In this document: piece by piece, positions 11,680 through 24,164 of the stretch
How positions within the stretch are numbered: the stretch's first letter is position 1
Layout: each line of letters begins with the position of its first letter
From: Allolobophora icterica
Taxonomy: Eukaryota > Annelida > Clitellata > Crassiclitellata > Lumbricidae
DNA: 64,000 bases
Direction: 5' to 3'
Assembly (NCBI GenBank): GCA_963556255.1
Contig: OY744616.1
Location: 36,618,545-36,682,544, forward strand
Notes under the pieces: model-generated
What the model was told of the DNA's origin: nothing
Seen by the model: the letters and a program-made list of their open reading frames with translations, nothing else
Database searches by the model: none
Translations under genes and position numbers: made by a program

Positions 11680-13080
11680 CAAATACAAAACATAAGATGA
11701 CAGAAAATAAACTCAATGAAAATTCAACTGAAACAAAAGAAACCTGCAATACAGTAAATCCAAAATAAAGAAACATAATAAGACCTTCAATCACCCAACC
11801 CAGAAACCAATCATCAGATAAGATCATAATCATAAATCAATAGATCAATAGATCAATACAGCAAGCATCAGCTTCCTCTGTTTAGCTTCATCAACTGATA
11901 GACAAAGGGTCTTTTCAGCATCCTAACTAAACTGACCACCTGCGTTTTGGTACTGATGAAACATGGAGTTTACCATTATAAACTGTTGAAACAATAATCG
12001 GAATGTGTACTGGGTTTAATCAAGAAATTGAAGAAGACAAAGGGCACGAGATGACAGACACTTCCTGAAACCGAATCCTACTCATTATCTGCAATAGCTC
12101 TATTGTTAATCCCCCTGCCACTGGTAACAAAGAAATGATAGAAAGAAATAGACTTCCTTCTGACATGCACTGAAAAAATGAACTGTAAACAGAAAAACAA
12201 ACTATCGCTACTACTTCTATTGAAAATAAACTATGTGCTGCATAACTAAAACAAAGTAAATTCACAATACAACAGATGAACGTAGACCCTAAAGCCAACA
12301 AGCAACATCAATAACACAGCCAGAATCAACCATAGGGTAGGATATCCTATCATAAACCACTGGATATGATAGCCTATCATAACACTGCACTCGGAAGTGT
12401 GAAGGAAATGTTAAATGATAACATTCATACACTGCACAGAAGAGTAATGAAAATGCCAAAACGTGAAAGAGAATCTAGCAGGGCCGAAGAGATAAGTGAC
12501 TAAGGTCTTGACACAGATGAAAGGATAAATTAGCAGTGGTAATTCCATGAGCAACACATCTCACACCTTGAGTTATTATGAGCTGAGTAGAAAAAGATAT
12601 GTTGCCATTTTCATGTGCAAGAATCTGCACAGACAGTGGAATGTACTAAACGGATATTTCAACATATGTTTCCAGAAATATATTCAGGCAAATAGGATTC
12701 AGTCACTGGACAAGGCAGCAGTTGTGTCATAACAAAGATGATTAACGTCGCCCTCCTCCTTTCCCCAGGCTTGGCACTGGCACTGTCAGAGTACGAGCAG
12801 TAGCTGAGTTATAGTAGATGGAAGCTGCCAACAGTGATGATGGAAAATTAAGGTAACCTGAAATAGGAGTTGAGGCTCCTTTAACAGTGACTAGAAGACA
12901 GGTATCAATCTAAAAATCTGTTATGTGCACTAGGTCATCCATCAATTAGATGGGAGGGCAGTTTGTATCTGTCATCTGCAAAGCATTATATGTAAAGTCA
13001 TTCAATCATTGCACCTAAAATAGTACAACCCATACCAGTTGCCAGTAGCCTTGCAACATAGCCTAGCTGCCACACTCAAA
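11680..13080. other. Intron sequence between Ig3 and FN3-1 exons
   Basis: Apart from the dispersed repeat at 12715-12830, this stretch is unique-looking AT-rich DNA. A small imperfect palindromic patch (GGATATCCTATCAT...GATAGCCTATC) lies near 12340-12380. Confidence 0.5.
12715..12830. repeat. Dispersed repeat shared with 46385-46590
   Basis: CAAAGATGATTAACGTCGCC followed by CAGGCTTGGCACTGGCA, and then GAGTTATAGTAG, recur in the same order at 46.4-46.6 kb (GATGATTAGCGTCGCC, CAGGCTTGAGACTGGCA, GAGTTAGTAAATAG). The 46-kb copy is longer by about 90 bp in the middle. The family is not recognised. Confidence 0.7.
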
Positions 13081-13084
13081 TGAT

Positions 13085-13386
13085 TACACCTGTGACCTCA
13101 ACTTCCGATGACATCAGCTAATCTCCATACGCTACTAACCTTGACTTCATGCAACCCCGACACACTTCCAGCTAACCTTAACTAATTTCTACCTTACCAA
13201 TAGACTCACCTTTAGCAAAGCCTGCAGATTACTCTGGCAGTGACCTTCATCACGACCTTGAACCTCACATCCATAAACTGATCTTGACAAGCATTTATAC
13301 CAAACCTTAGTACAAGCTGATATCCATTTGACCTTCAAAAAGCAATAGACTCTGACCTTCAACTCTTCTCATCTGACCCCAACCTA
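13085..13386. repeat. Degenerate TGACCTT-rich tract next to the Ig3 exon
   Basis: At least six TGACCTT/TGACCTC words occur within about 300 bp of the intron just downstream (in gene sense) of the Ig3 donor, and the pattern runs into the coding end of the exon (GAGGTCAAGGTCAAAG). It is too irregular to call a clean tandem array. AGGTCA is the nuclear-receptor half-site, but function is not implied by sequence alone. Confidence 0.4.
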
Positions 13387-13387
13387 C

Positions 13388-13657
13388 CTTTGACCTTGAC
13401 CTCAGCATCGAACTCAATGCTGCCGAGTTCTGAGGTGGCAACACAAGTGTAGGTTGACGACTCTCGGACGTCGGTTAACATGAGGATGTTCTTTCCAATC
13501 GGCATGTTCTCCTCCAGCGTCAGATCGACTGGACCCTGGCGCCACTTGACGTATGGCATCGGAGAACCAACTGCGACGCATGTCAGGTTGACTGATCCAC
13601 CCGGCACCACTTCTATGCTCTCCGGCAAAACGGAAAAATGTGGAGGCACACGACGCA
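13388..13657 (-). CDS. Lar: LAR-type RPTP, exon for Ig domain 3
   Basis: The exon follows CTGTTTCCAG on the minus strand and ends AAAG before GTAGGTTGG. The initial TG completes GTG (Val) with the last G of the upstream exon, so the protein reads [14 protein letters not shown]. The 90 codons contain the Ig cysteine pair (NLTCVAVG and [10 protein letters not shown]), the C-strand VKW tryptophan, and the strongly conserved [10 protein letters not shown] stretch that is almost identical in vertebrate PTPRD/PTPRS Ig3. Both ends are phase 1. The VRRVPP junction matches the isoform lacking the four-residue microexon B found in vertebrates. A methionine codon at the start of the visible frame is intronic and is not a translation start. 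Confidence 0.97.
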
Positions 13658-14035
13658 CTGGAAACAGGTCACATCAGACATCATCATCATCACCATCATC
13701 ATAACTAACATAGTTGACCAAAAGCATTAGATAAAACTACTATCATTATTGCTTCTATTTTTGTAGCGCATGATATGCCAAGATGTTGATTGGTGGGGGT
13801 AAACAGTTATGGGGACTTGGTCAATGAGGAGGCTCTGACCTGTACAACCTGCATTCTAAAGTCAGGCTTAATTACACAATTGAACCATTTAATTAGTTAA
13901 TTACTGACACTTTCTGAAGTCAAAACACATGTTCCATTCATACCAAATACTAAATACAACGTCATTAAGGCTAACCAGGAACACCTTTGAGAAGTTCGTG
14001 AATGGTACTGTATAAATGTTCAGAAAATACTGAAT

Positions 14036-14850
14036 TCTGTTGAAGCTGGGGTGACAATAAATGGAAAGATACTTAATACTATGCGCTTTGCTGATGATAT
14101 TGACTTGATTGCAGGGTCGCCGTATACCAACTGCAGGAACTGACAGACAGGATACAGGAAAGTAGTAGAAGGTTTGGACTCAGAATAAAAGTGCAAACAA
14201 TGAAGACAATGACTATCGGAAAACAATATAAAGAGCTGAAAGTGAGACTGGATGAAGAGGAGCTGGAGCAAGTCATAGAGTTTGTGTACCTGGGAAGATT
14301 AATAACGGAAGATGGCCAATGTACAAAGGACACAAAACGCAGGATTGGTCTGGCGGCAGCGATGTTTGTCAGATTGAGTAGGATGTGGAAGACGAGCAGC
14401 ATATCATCAAGAACAAAAATAAAACAGCATAGGACATTTGTCATCTGAGTACTGATGTATGGATCTGAGTGTTGGTGCTTACGGAAGGAGGACAAAAGGA
14501 GGATTCTAGTGGCGGAAATGGGCTGGCTAAGAAGATTATGGGGAGGTCCAGATGAGATAGAATTCGACATGAGGTAATCCTGAAGGAGAGAAACACCTGA
14601 AAAGAAGACTGACAAAGTTTGAGCATGTAACAAAAATGGATGACAAAAGATTACCAGTAAGAGCATTACACTGTCATGTGGAGGGAACATGGAGTCGAGG
14701 AAGAAAAACGAAGACGTGGATGGAAAACGTGATAAAAGATCTTAAAGAACAAGATATGGACATGAGAACGGCCATAGATACTATCAGACACAGAAAGAAA
14801 TCTTGTACAAACCTCATCGTGGCACACACCTAACGGACGTAGTTTCATAT
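14036..14850 (+). mobile_element. 5'-truncated non-LTR retrotransposon relic (RT motif C to C-terminus)
   Basis: The first readable segment is a reverse-transcriptase active-site region, MRFADDIDLIAGS, then LQELTDRIQESSRRFGLRI, KTMTIGKQYKEL, EFVYLGRLITEDGQ, KDTKRRIGLAAAMFVRLS, VLMYGSECWCLRKED, ILVAEMGWLRR and WMENVIKDLKEQDMDM. Stops and frameshifts occur near 14140, 14447, 14570 and 14600-14635, so it is inactive. It belongs to the same broad RTE/CFDP2-like group as the element at 3.1 kb but is a different subfamily by its FADD and LITEDG motifs. It lies in the 10.4-kb LAR intron, in the opposite sense. Confidence 0.9.
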
Positions 14851-14869
14851 TTACAACAAAAGAAATTTA

Positions 14870-15760
14870 AAAAATTATAGTTTTATGTGTACATGTATAT
14901 ATTTTTAAGTAGAATGGCATTTTAAGGGATTTTTTACAGCTTGACTGGATTAGTTGGTGCTGAAGAGGGATGCTGAAGCAGATAAAAGGAATCACGTTTC
15001 CATGGCTATGTGAGCAGATGAATAAAGGGAGATAGGGTTGAGTTGATGCATGGTCATCTGTGTTTCTACACAGGCCACGGTTACACCAGGTGGTCTCTAA
15101 AACACAATGATGTCTTCTGTCTAATGTCTTCTGCAGGCAGACTGTCACGTGGTTAGTCAGAATGAAAAACGGTAACAACCGGAAACAACGGACATCAGTT
15201 GTCTGGACAAAGAGCAGGGTAACTGGGGCCCACAGATAAACAGTAGTGTGGCCTACCGAAATAGATAGAAATTCTCTCTTAGCAGGCTAACACGAATGTG
15301 CTTTGATGCCATGAACAGTGTCTTGGCCACATTGGTTTCTGCTGCTAGCAGACACTGTTCCTAAAAGCGCAAGCCAGGCAGAGTAAGAAGCCAGAGACGA
15401 TGTTAGATTGCTTGTTGCATTGCCCTCGGGATGACCTCGGCTGTGAACAGCATAAATAAACAGCCCTGGGAAACGAAATCAGACAACTTATGACCCGAAA
15501 ACGACCTGCTGATTGAATGATTGATTGACACGGAACACCTCAGCCTCACTGACTAATCGTCATGGTAATAGACTCATCACTTGGCTGCACTGAAATCCTG
15601 GAACATAAACTGTTATTTTCTACTGATAGACCGTCTTTGTCTCAACAGTCAGTCTGTGTGGTCCCAAGGAGTCATGACGTCTATATGGTCACGAGATCTT
15701 GTTTCCATGGTCTATGGTCCTAATGCCTGATAATCATCATACAGGAGCAGAGTAGTTGTT
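14870..15760. other. Intron sequence, no recognised feature
   Basis: Unique-looking intronic DNA with no coding, RNA or repeat signature that I can support. Confidence 0.5.
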
Positions 15761-15764
15761 TAGG

Positions 15765-16330
15765 TATTAAATAGTGTTTCAGTTATTAAATAGTTTACTG
15801 CTTATTAAATAAATTACTAGTTATAAAGTATAAAAGTAATTACATAGTGTATTAGTTGGTAAACTGTTAATAGTTAGGCCCTATCAAGTAGTTGATTAGT
15901 TATTAAGTAGTTTATTAGTTATTACATAGTTTATTAGTTATTAAGTAATTAATTAGTAGTTAGTTATCAGTAATTAGTTATGAAGTAATTAATTAGTTAG
16001 TACGTAGTTTATCAGCTATTAAGCAGTTTATCAGTGATTAAGTAGCTATTACAGTCAGAGACAACCTAAAATATCTGGAGCTGACATGGGAGGAGGCGGA
16101 GAGGCTGGCAGTGGACAGAGGGGAGTGGAGGAGATGCGTGGCCTGATGTGCAGACCTGCACAGGAAGGCCTAAGGCCTAAGTAGCTTATTAGTTAATAAC
16201 TGGTTCTACAGTTAATTAAGTAGTTTATTAATTAAGTAGTTAATTAGTTTTTATGTAGTTTATTATTTATTAAGCAGCTAATTAGTAACTGAGTAGATAA
16301 TTAATTATTGAACATTCTTAGTAGCTGAAT
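15765..16330. repeat. Degenerate TTATTAAGTAG array, interrupted
   Basis: Loose repetition of TTATTAAGTAGTTTATTAG-like words, with variants TTACATAG and TTAATTAGT, before and after an interruption at 16045-16175. The unit length is irregular (about 11-22 bp). Confidence 0.75.
16045..16175 (+). mobile_element. LINE 3'-terminal stub (RT-protein C-terminus)
   Basis: The plus strand reads LELTWEEAERLAVDRGEWRR, CVA, a TGA, then CADLHRKA and a stop. This W-E-E-A...D-R-x-x-W-R pattern is the extreme C-terminus common to many RTE/CFDP2-like LINE proteins. About 130 bp survives, which suggests an extremely 5'-truncated insertion. The AAGTAG words right after its stop merge into the surrounding AT-rich array. 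Confidence 0.7.
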
Positions 16331-16764
16331 GAAAGATAGTCATAAGACCAATGAACAGAAGTGGGACTTCTACAGTTCACTCTAACTTCTGACTGCTCAG
16401 ATTTCAATCTGTGCTCACTCTTCAAAGCATGTTCCTCACAATATCTCTAAGACTCCTTTACACTAAGCATTGCTCATAATACTGTGCTCATACCAGGCCA
16501 ATGCTGAAAGAGACATGCACAGTGAATTACTGATTATTATACCACCTCTCCTACTGATTATCATATACCATAAGAACTTGTCTATTAATAATTGGCAACT
16601 AGCTTTGCATTGTGTTCATCAGTAGCTGCGTATTCCATACTTTTGCAGGGTACTATACGGTGCTATACTACGCACTGTGATACATACATACACAAACATA
16701 CAATGACAATTCTCTGTTGTATTTATGAATGTATGTGTGTAAGTATGTATAATATTGTATATAG

Positions 16765-16970
16765 TATGTATGTATGTATGTATGTATGTATGTATGTATG
16801 TATGTATGTATGTATGTATGTATGTATGTATGTATGTATGTGTTGGTATGTATGTATGTATGTGTTGGTATGTATGTATGTATGTGTTGGTATGTATGTA
16901 TGTATGTATGTATGTATGTATGTATGTATCTATATAAGTATGTATGAATGTATGTATGTATGTATTGTAA
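16765..16970. repeat. (TATG)n microsatellite
   Basis: More than 40 TATG units with three regularly placed TGTTGG interruptions. It produces long Met-Tyr-Val-Cys or Ile-His-Thr-Tyr frames in all readings, none of them genes. Confidence 0.97.
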
Positions 16971-16974
16971 AACT

Positions 16975-18056
16975 ATGTATGAATGAATACACTTAACTGT
17001 AACATTGCAAGGCAGTTTGACTAAGTATGCCAAGTGCCTCCCTTCACCTTGTCAGGGTAATATTATCTCAAAATGGATCCATCTTTTCCCCATTCACTGT
17101 CCTTGGTCTAAGAGCAAATACCTGGCCTTCTCTGCATCATCTGCAGTGACTCTAAGCCTTTGAAGATTCAATTTCATTATAGAAGTTAAATAACCAGATG
17201 CAGCATTGGGATTCCTTAAGCTGCATTTATCAGAAGCCAATCATAGACCTTATAAATAAGCTTAGTAAGTCTTCCACCAGATTAAGTTTCCCAGCCACAG
17301 TTCGCTGGCTTGTGCCATGCAGTATCAGTGCTTTCTCAACGCCAAACCGTTTCTCCCACAGTCTCCTGTTGCTGTTGGCAGGAAAAGGCTGAAAAGGCAG
17401 TAATACTTCTCATCAGGAAGTCAAGCAAGTCATCAGTTTTACTCCTATTGCAATCAATAGTCAATCAATCAAAGTTCCAACTGACAGCAGAGCAATTCCT
17501 GTCAAGGTGTCATATGCTGGTTTGGTGTCATGCATTTGCTGGTGTCAGGTTCTAATTACAGGTGCAAAGCAGGTGAGGATAACTTGATTGATTGCTTAAA
17601 AGCATCTAACAAAGAGGTAACGCTTCTGAATGACCAGTTAATCCTCTATCTACCTTTGTCAAAGTGCAGACGTTGGGTAATTGATTGGTCAGAAAAGCAG
17701 GATTTAGCTCCAGAGCATTTCAACGAGCAAGCATAGAAATGAACAGAACAGGAGGAAATTCTTACGGTGAAATAAACATTTGCTTGGCAATCACATCATG
17801 TTTTAGTTGAACAGAGGGTAAAAATCAAATCCTCCTCACCCTACCATAGTACCCTCGCTCATCCTACTCTATCTGCTCTCGTCTGCCAACTGAATCAAGT
17901 GTATTAGACAAAAAGCCATAGGCAATACAAGTTTTCACTATCAACTACCATCATGATCATCATCCTTAGTCTCATCATCATCTTTCTCATTGTTATTACT
18001 GATGCTGTTTTTGCCTTTCTGCTTTTTGGGTTCTCAAATTATAGTTATCATGATTG
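16975..18056. other. Intron sequence with unassigned short frames
   Basis: Three overlapping plus-strand frames of 64-81 codons occupy 17198-17736. Their products show no domain that I recognise, and no splice-site pair with a LAR-like phase is evident. They may be chance frames or a decayed element. Confidence 0.35.
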
Positions 18057-18234
18057 TGCATTTGTTAAGCACCACAAACTAATGACCATGCATCAATCGA
18101 AATTGCTGAGCAATTGTGAGTGAAGAACTTGCTCAATATCCGTACACAGTAAACATCTCGTCGAGGGGATGCTCAAACCCGTACTCTCCACATTACAAGG
18201 CGAACGCTCTAACTAATTGGCTATCGCGTCCCAC
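18057..18234 (-). mobile_element. SINE, tRNA-Thr-like family (reverse)
   Basis: The reverse strand reads GTGGGACGCGATAGCC, TTAGTTAGAGCG, GCCTTGTAATG with a TGT triplet in the anticodon position, GAGTACGGGTTTGAGC (B-box region), TTTACTGTGTACGG, TTGAGCAAGTTCTTCACTCA, CACAATTGCTCAGCA and GATGCATGGTCATTAG. The AAT/TAA tail is lost. Confidence 0.85.
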
Positions 18235-18239
18235 AAAAC

Positions 18240-19671
18240 AATTGTTGTGCTGTTTGCCATCGCAATGATCACAGCTATCATAGTTATCATCATGGTCATC
18301 ATCATAATCATTGTCATCATTATTGTAGTTGCCATCATCATCATTACATCAGAAGCAATTCCTTGGTTGCAGCAGCAGCCGTTAACTCATATCAGAATTT
18401 CTAAATGGACTTTACATAACTGAAAAGTTGATTGAAAGAGCTACTTAATATTCCTGTAGTAGTTGACAACAATAATAATAACAAAGACATACAAAAAAGA
18501 CAGAACAATTCAGCTATTTTAAACATCAAGGAAGCTGTAGGTCTAACATGAACTAAATGCCGATAGGTCAAGAAAAAAAGCAGGAGACATCAAGCTCATG
18601 GCTACCTTCTCTGTTACACAGACATAAACTCAACTCAGGCAAATGTTGCTTAATGACCCAAAGGAACTTGACTCATGTCAAGTTAACCTGTGACTCAAGT
18701 CAAAACGAACATGTTTAAAATGTCATAAGAATTGTGATTCACAGTGTAATTAATGACGCATGGCGTCAAGCAGAGGGAGACATTCATCCGCAGCTATTAC
18801 CGTAAGCTGCTTTGGATCAATTAAAGCAATTCAGGAAAATATTAGAGAAAGCTTCCCCTGCTTGTTATAGTGATTCTGACTGTCACTAAACATCTGGTTT
18901 AAATCCCAACTACAGTAGATGCAATCTATGAAAAATATCATCAGCACCATCTGCAGCAGGCTCAACATGTTTGGTGTTGATTTCCTTAATAAGTACACCA
19001 ACTATAATTCATACAACAACAACAGCAACAACAACAGGTATTGCACATGGCTGGGTGAGGTTGGCAACACTTCAGATGAGGATATAAAGCTGGGAGGAGG
19101 AGGATGGGAGTGAGGAGTGAGGATCACGAGAAGGGTTGTCTGTATAAACAGATATATATATACCTGAGACAATTGGCTGGTGAGTTACTGGCAAAGGAGG
19201 ATTGCCACCTGGACATAGAAACCAACTATTGACACTAATTAAGAAATATACACAGCAGGACTTTTTATTTATAGACTTGATATTCAAACACTTCTAACTC
19301 CAGTTGTAAAAAATTTCCCATTTTTCTTTCTTAATTAAACCCTCCTAGTTAAAAAAACGCCATGTAAATCAAACCCTGGCTGACAACACCTAACAAATTT
19401 CACCTCTGAAAACAAGTTTTCTTATGACACAGTTCTCAATTTATAATGAACCCTTATAATGCTTCAAGGTATTATCCTGAGTTAGCTGGATCTTGAGCTG
19501 ATGCACAAACAGAACAGCAATCTAACTCTTGTCAGAGACCTTTCCCAAGCACATTGTGATAACTATGGCTACTACAATAAGGTAAAAAAAAAACATGAAA
19601 CCTCTGGAGGTAACAAATTACGTCCTTTGGTATGTAATGTGAAAATTCTAGCTTAAAAAATCTGCAGAATT
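18240..19671. other. Intron sequence, no recognised feature
   Basis: Contains an ATCATC/ATTATC-rich stretch (18260-18350) and otherwise unique DNA. A short block at 18740-18860 is more balanced in composition and carries GTAATTAATGACGCATGGCG; it could be regulatory but nothing proves it. Confidence 0.45.
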
Positions 19672-19787
19672 GAACAACTGTGCGTGAAAGACTTGCTTAA
19701 GATCTCTACACAGTAAACCGTCGTGAGTGAGGTTAAACTCATCTTCTCCTACTGTACCCACACTAATCAGCTATAGTGTGCCTCACA
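19672..19787 (-). mobile_element. SINE, tRNA-Thr-like family (old partial copy)
   Basis: The reverse strand keeps GTGAGGCACACTATAGC, TTTACTGTGTAGAGATC, TTAAGCAAGTCTTTCACGCA and ends near CAGTTGTTCAA. The tRNA part is badly eroded. Confidence 0.65.
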
Positions 19788-20079
19788 GAAGATCTTCAGA
19801 CCCATAGACCTTCTGCAACTGGGAAACTCTTTGATTTATTCAAGGAAAGGCGAGGAAAGTCTTTATAGCTGGCATCAAACAAACTCATTGTCTAATTACT
19901 TACAAGATGACATTAGTCCTTTGTTTTAAGGGAGCCCATGAATGGCCAAGTGGTTATTCAGTTAGACTGTTAGAGGGCTTAAGTCTCTGCCACATATTAT
20001 ACAACTGTATTTACACTACAATACAACTGTACTTGATATTGCCCTCCTTCGAATGTTCAGAAGTGCACATAACCATAAA

Positions 20080-20226
20080 ACATCGATGGCACAGAGCCTC
20101 TGATGAGTGAAGGACTTGCTCAAGGTCCTTACACAGTAACTGCCTCGGATGAGGCTCGAACCCGTACTCTGATATTCCAACAGATTATCTGTTTCACTAG
20201 GCCCCCTAGTAACCTACGCCATGGCC
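20080..20226 (-). mobile_element. SINE, tRNA-Thr-like family (partial copy)
   Basis: The reverse strand shows CTAGTGAAACAG, GAGTACGGGTTCGAGCCTCA (good B box), CGAGGCAGTTACTGTGTAAG, GACCTTGAGCAAGTCCTTCA and a short remainder. The head near the A box is diverged. Confidence 0.7.
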
Positions 20227-21319
20227 CAAGTACACTGACCACATATATTGTGGGCATAGGAAGACTAGATTGCAAGGACAGGGACTGACCAAGACTGAGA
20301 TAAAAGAAGCAGCCTAATTTTCTTTATAACCTTCTCACAGTTAGTTTAAGGGACTAAACTTCTTCAGTAGTTCTGTTCTTTTGCTAAGCAGTAAGTAACT
20401 ATCCGGTAAGAACCTTTAAGTAATTAAGCAAATAATTACATCACAAATGCCAATACCTCCTTTCTATGTTTAGTAGAAAGACAAAGCAAAAAACCAGTAT
20501 CATAATCTATGACAGTTAAGAAAGTTCTAGCTCAAGAAGTATCTCCTGTTTTTTCCAACCATTATGGTTGAGCTCCAGCCACAGGTGTGTTTGCAGGTGT
20601 TGGAGGCTAATGACTGTTTTTTAAACTGCTTTGGGATTAACAAAGCCTGTCTGGGAGGACAGAGCTATGATTTACACACTGCCAACTCTTCACTGTATAC
20701 CTAATACAGTTACAATCTCCGAGGGACAGCATCAATTGCTCTTCTTCGTTACCTAATCCGTTCAACGATTGCAGCATATTGATCAGATTAACTTGGTTAG
20801 GGTTGAAGTCGACTCTTCATCAGTCTGGGCGGAAGTTTGCGCCCATGTCCGACCAAATATCATCTGTACAGCCCCATTCATCCATTGCTTTACAGTCTCC
20901 TTCCTTTCAAAGGGAACTGGAAGCAGACGAGGAAAAGGCAGGAGTCGCTGCTCCACTGCTGTTTCCATACGTAATGAAGAAGAAGCTGAATAGGTCTTTT
21001 ACGCTCTATGGATTAATTTTGTTCTCCATTTCAGACTGTCGGTCATTCATCTCAATCATATGTTAATGATAAGCATAGTTCACCTATTCACCCACAACAA
21101 CCCATGTCAAGAGTTGTCCCTCGTAGCTTAAGGGCCATTTACAAGGATTAACCTGGGTTACTCCAGTGAAGACCGATTTTTACACAGCACTTGCTTATTC
21201 TACTGCCATATAAAGCCACCACCAATGGTTTTACCACCCAAGTCTAGTGTTGGTGGTGGTGGTGCTGGTGCTGATGGTGGTACTGCACTGGTCGTTTGTA
21301 AATACACTTCCTTCCTTCT

Positions 21320-21492
21320 AGTGCACACCTCCAACTCAGCTGCAATGAGTACACCGACTGTACACTGTCACTTGGAAGATCAGGCAGCAAAAGTGAGTCA
21401 CATGTCCTCATATGCCGAGGCTAAGCAGATGAAGTCAGTAACACTTCATACCCATGGCTGCCTCTCTGGGCCAGCCACAGGGACTGCTAGCA
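21320..21492 (+). mobile_element. SINE, tRNA-Asp-derived family (5'-truncated copy)
   Basis: Begins in the body of the element (CAACTCAGCTGCAATGAGTA) and carries TACACTGTCACTTGGAAGAT, CATATGCCGAGGCTAAGCAG, GAAGTCAGTAACACTTCATA, CCCATGGCTGCCTCTC and GGGACTGCTAGC. The tRNA head is missing, as in a truncated insertion. Confidence 0.8.
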
Positions 21493-21962
21493 AAACATAC
21501 ACTGTAGACATACACCTATAGCCATAGACAGCGTCTGGTAAGTGAGGTCTACAACCAGGCACATATCTGGCTCTAACATAAGACCACAATGACCACTAGA
21601 GCTCTGACCACAACTAGACAGCAAATGTGCTGGCCACACAAGTATCTGCTGCTAATGGACAGAGGGATGTGGAAATCAGTTTGACACCAATCAATGACCT
21701 CCATCATTCGTCGGGCGCTCTAATCCAGACAGCCATTACAACGACCACGTCCTCCATTCCTCCTCCATTCCTCCTCCATTCCTCGCTCACTCATCGATTC
21801 CGCCATGGACAATTCGTATTCATGAAATGCTGGTTCTACGACCTCCTCGTAGTACGCGCTGGCACCCTGCTCCACCGCTGTTCCATCCATCCGCCTCTGC
21901 CTCCCTCCCAATGGAACAATAGATGCAGTCGTTTCCATTTGACAGCTTCAGCATCTCCTGCA

Positions 21963-22410
<448 letters not shown>

Positions 22411-22793
22411 CCCTGTTTCAGTCATATTACTCAGAGTTTTGATGACATGAGTTCCAGTTGGCCCCAGTCACCTGCCTCTGGTCAGAACAACTGAGAGAGG
22501 GGTGGACGGGGGGGGGGGAGGGCGTCGGGGAGGGGGGATGGATGGAAATGATCGCTGGTCAACTGGACAGCCACTCTTCTTGCCAGTAAGCAACTGCTCG
22601 GAAGTGTCATAGAATAAATGCGCCTAATATGACAGGCGAAGAATGGTTAGTAGGAATCTATGGAAATGACCAGAAAAAGACAGAAGCCTCTGCTGCAGCA
22701 GCTGCTGAGAGATGAAGAATAGTCGCCGCATTTAAACAACTCAGAGTCTGGCAGCCACAAGGGGCGCAAATGATGCTCTCCTTGACCTGCCTG

Positions 22794-22811
22794 CCTGCCT
22801 GCATGCCAACC

Positions 22812-22852
<41 letters not shown>

Positions 22853-22885
22853 GCCTGTCTGTCTGTCTGCCTGCCTGCCATATTG
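22794..22885. repeat. (TGTC/TGCC)n microsatellite
   Basis: A run of TGTC flanked by TGCC variants on each side. Short ATTC-type repeats follow (22890-22970). Confidence 0.93.
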
Positions 22886-23004
22886 TCATTCATTCATCTA
22901 TTCATTCACTCCTTCACTGCCAAACTTACTCATTCACTCCATTCATTCATACATTCATTCATTCAATCAGTCTGCAGTCAGTCAACAGTAGGTGTGTAGG
23001 TGTG

Positions 23005-23485
23005 TGTGAGTGAGTGAGCAAGCCAGTCAGTCAGTCAGCCAATCAGTCAATCAGCCATAGAATCAGTCAGTCAGTCATAGAATCAGTCAGTCAGTCCGTA
23101 AGTCAGTCACAGAATCAGTCAGTCAGTCAGTCAGCCATAGAATCAGTCAGTCAGCCAGTCAGTCACAGAATCAGTCAGTCAGTCAGCCATAGAATCAGTC
23201 ATTCAGCCAGTCAGTCAGTCAGCCATATAATCAGTTGGCCATAGAATCAGTCAGTCAGCCAGTCAGTAAGTCAGTCAGCCATAGAATGAGTCAGTCAGTC
23301 GGTCGTTCAGTCAGTCCGTCAGTCAGCCACAGAATCAGTCAGTCAGTCAGCCACAGAATCAGTCAGTCAGTCAGCCATAGAATCAGTCAGTCAGTCAGTC
23401 AGCCACAGAATCAGTCAGTCAGTCAGCCATAGAATCAGTCAGTCAGCCATAGAATCATTCATTTAGCCAGTCAGTCAGCCAGTTA
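23005..23485. repeat. (CAGT)n minisatellite with CCATAGAAT inserts
   Basis: Runs of CAGT alternate with CAGCCATAGAAT or CAGCCACAGAAT at fairly regular spacing, giving a higher-order unit of about 24-36 bp repeated more than ten times over about 480 bp. Confidence 0.93.
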
Positions 23486-24053
23486 GTCAGCCCGTGTATA
23501 CTATTGTGATTGCACCCGTGTGCATATTTGTCTGTCTGGTGTTATTCTTAGCCTGTCTGTCCATGCCTTACTTGCTCCATGTTCTGATAACGTGCCTTCA
23601 GAGGTCAGCCAAGAATCCATCCATCTGCTGGAGAAATCCCTTTCCTGGGAAACCTAAGCACTTGTGCTTTCCAGGAGGATTTGAAATGACAAATATGTCA
23701 AGTCACGGGAAGACAGATAGTTGACAGTAAAGAGAAATGCCCCAAGACATAATCTAACAGGTCAAAGGTTGCGCAAATCTCAGCAACGAGATGTGAATAT
23801 AAAATAATCGAATCAACACCACCCTCCCCCACTGTGGTGAAAGGAAGCGATAGTCCTACCACTTAGGCATCCTAGCATAATCAACAACCTTTGATATGTT
23901 TCAGATTCCAGGCCATGGATCCACGCTCAATCTATCTCGATTCTATACACCGCAACTGCACTATTTACACTCGTCTCTGATTGCTTCAGTGAAGTGATTG
24001 AGTGAAGTGATTGACTGACTGATTGATCAACTAAATGACGAACTCTGATCTAC

Positions 24054-24164
24054 CTCTCACGTAGAGATTAGCACCATATGAGTAAGCAACTCCAACGCTG
24101 TTCTCAGCCACACATTCATATTTGCCTTCATCCGATTCCTGGCTGTGTTTAATCGTCAGAGACC
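24054..24164 (-). CDS. Lar: LAR-type RPTP, exon for second half of Ig domain 2
   Basis: On the minus strand it follows TTATTTGTTGCAG and ends GTGAGAG before GTAGATC. The first two bases complete a Gly codon with the upstream exon, giving [15 protein letters not shown]. The 37 codons encode the E-G strands of Ig2: [20 protein letters not shown] contains the D-x-G-x-Y-x-C signature and the second Ig cysteine, followed by [16 protein letters not shown]. Phase 1 at both ends. Its 5' border coincides with the vertebrate microexon A position, and its 3' border with microexon B. At 111 bp it is the second-smallest exon found here and contains no stop in frame. Confidence 0.96.

Noticed and set aside
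17198..17736. Three overlapping plus-strand frames (64-81 codons) as a possible gene
   Set aside because: No recognisable motif and no splice or start context; kept only as unassigned.
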